This document shows positions 14,140 through 15,071 of a stretch of 15,071 nt of DNA, one piece after another (position 1 is the stretch's first letter; each line of letters opens with the position of its first letter). The position numbers and the translations under genes are program-made. The notes beneath the pieces were generated by a model, which worked only from the letters and a program-made list of their open reading frames with translations, ran no database searches and was not told the DNA's origin. This stretch comes from Crickella sp963642455 (GTDB lineage: Bacteria > Bacillota > Clostridia > Peptostreptococcales > Anaerovoracaceae), in NCBI GenBank assembly GCA_963642455.1, contig CAVIGM010000030.1, positions 1 through 15,071 on the forward strand, read 5' to 3'.

Positions 14140-14856
14140 ATGGCTACACCGCATAACCAAGCCGAAAGAGGAGAAATCGCACGCACCGTATTGATGCCCG
14201 GCGACCCTCTCCGCGCGAAATATATTGCAGAGAAATATCTGGAGAATGCTAAATGCTTCAACACCGTAAGAAATATGTTCGGCTTCACCGGCACCCACAA
14301 GGGCAAAGAGCTCTCCGTTATGGGTTCGGGCATGGGAATGCCAAGTATGGGCATTTATTCGTACGAGTTGTATAATAACTACGATGTCGAGAACATTATT
14401 CGAATTGGAAGTGCCGGCGCGTACTGCGATGAGCTGGAAATGCTGGATATTGTTCTTGCGGAAAGCTCCTGGAGCGAATCGACCTACGCAAAGACGCAGG
14501 CCAATGTCGACGCAGATATTCTCTATCCAAGCGCAATGCTGAACGACAAGATTGTCAAGGCGGCTGAGCATTTATCTAAGAAAATCACGCCTTGCCGCGT
14601 TCATTCCTGCGATGTTTTCTATCATGAAGATGGCCTCTGCGATTACGATGCAATCTATCGGAACAAGGGCTGCTTCTGCGTTGATATGGAGAGCTTCGCC
14701 TTGTTCCATAATGCAAAAGTGCTTGGCAAGCAAGCGGCGTGCATGCTGACGATTTCCGACTCGTTCACCAAGAAGCAAAGGCTCACCGCTGAGGAACGCC
14801 AGTCATCGTTCGATGATATGATGCAAATAGCGCTGGCGGCCGCCATAAGCCTTTAG
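14140..14856 (+). CDS. deoD: Purine nucleoside phosphorylase, DeoD type
   Basis: The 238-aa protein aligns from end to end with hexameric bacterial PNP, whose usual length is about 235-240 aa. Visible hallmarks are MATPHNQAE with His5, phosphate-site PGDPLRAK (20-27), FTGTHKGKELSVMGSGMGMPS, RIGSAGA, the ribose/base site VDMES, the proton-donor Asp in TISDSF, and the Arg in EERQSSFDDM. It splits inosine, guanosine and, in this family, adenosine with phosphate to base and ribose-1-phosphate in the cytosol. The start is supported by GGGAGG 8 nt upstream. It lies 109 bp after the kinase gene and may be salvage housekeeping rather than part of the circuit. Its ability to use adenosine makes the nearby SAH-hydrolase-like gene notable. 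Confidence 0.96.
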   Translation: MATPHNQAERGEIARTVLMPGDPLRAKYIAEKYLENAKCFNTVRNMFGFTGTHKGKELSVMGSGMGMPSMGIYSYELYNNYDVENIIRIGSAGAYCDELEMLDIVLAESSWSESTYAKTQANVDADILYPSAMLNDKIVKAAEHLSKKITPCRVHSCDVFYHEDGLCDYDAIYRNKGCFCVDMESFALFHNAKVLGKQAACMLTISDSFTKKQRLTAEERQSSFDDMMQIALAAAISL

Positions 14857-14937
14857 ACTTTAGCTCGACACTAACACAAACTAACCAAATAAATAATGAA
14901 AATAGAAGGAAATAGAAACAACGGGGGAGGAGACAAG

Positions 14938-15071
14938 ATGGAAAGACGAAATGGCACAAGAAGAAAACTGCTGAGCGTACTTCTTATACTTGTAATGGTA
15001 TTATGCACTACGCCACTTGCAGTATTTGCAGAGGTTGAAAATGCCAGCGAAGCCGCAGCTGCCGCCGCTGC
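14938..15071 (+). CDS. Exported protein, N-terminal fragment only (window end)
   Basis: ATG 14938 follows a strong GGGGGAGGAG. The 44 visible residues form a Sec signal peptide: a basic start (MERRNGTRRK), a hydrophobic core (LLSVLLILVMVLC) and a likely signal-peptidase I site after AVFA (residue 31). An acidic, then Ala-rich mature start follows. The gene runs off the window. There is no lipobox. A surface protein like the LRR protein at the window start is possible, but nothing visible shows it. Confidence 0.8.
   Translation, partial: MERRNGTRRKLLSVLLILVMVLCTTPLAVFAEVENASEAAAAAA

Noticed and set aside
14857..14937. Promoter for the last gene (TCGACA at 14865 with an AT-rich stretch near 14889)
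   Set aside because: The spacing and -10 match are poor. A promoter must exist upstream, but this one cannot be supported.
1..15071. tRNA or rRNA genes
   Set aside because: No cloverleaf with a TTCGA-type loop or rRNA-like stretch was seen in the spacers.

Overview
The window looks like a mid-GC Gram-positive (Bacillota, probably a gut or oral member of the Clostridia). The evidence is strong AGGAGG-type ribosome-binding sites, lipobox lipoproteins, a surface leucine-rich-repeat protein with an LPXTG-like sorting tail, and Rsb/SpoIIA-type partner-switching proteins. Every supported gene is on the + strand. I cannot name genus or species from sequence alone.

Layout. Positions 1-2077 hold the 3' part of a large LRR surface protein. 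Its last 57 bp, stop codon included, are duplicated just downstream. Positions 2078-2513 are a spacer with a possible 71-residue cysteine-rich small ORF, an RBS-masking hairpin and a Rho-independent terminator. A DUF3089 lipoprotein hydrolase follows (2514-3515). Positions 3587-14030 form one close-packed gene cluster: STAS antagonist, HD-domain protein, lipid-anchored substrate-binding/permease fusion, ABC ATPase fused to an RsbW-like ATPase domain, divergent S-adenosylhomocysteine-hydrolase-like protein, MATE transporter fused to an RsbW-like domain, membrane PP2C (SpoIIE/RsbU-type) phosphatase with an S-component-like membrane N-terminus, and a stand-alone RsbW-like kinase. deoD (purine nucleoside phosphorylase) follows at 14140-14856. 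The window ends in the signal peptide of another exported protein.

How the genes may work together. The cluster holds the three classical parts of a partner-switching circuit: PP2C phosphatase, RsbW/SpoIIAB-type kinase and STAS phospho-acceptor. No sigma factor is present. Instead, two more copies of the kinase-type domain are fused to the C-termini of two transporters, an amino-acid-type ABC importer ATPase and a MATE exporter. The three copies differ in how well their ATP-binding motifs are kept: intact when stand-alone, partly changed on MATE, badly degraded on the ABC ATPase. The simplest inference is a circuit whose outputs are transporters rather than transcription, with the STAS protein docking on transporter-borne domains and the phosphatase responding to a ligand through its membrane domain. 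This is the main candidate for an undescribed system. The SAH-hydrolase-like protein and deoD may tie it to adenosine, purine or methionine-cycle metabolism, which is speculative.

Short tandem repeats recur in spacers and in hydrophilic protein inserts, so small-repeat expansion seems active in this genome.
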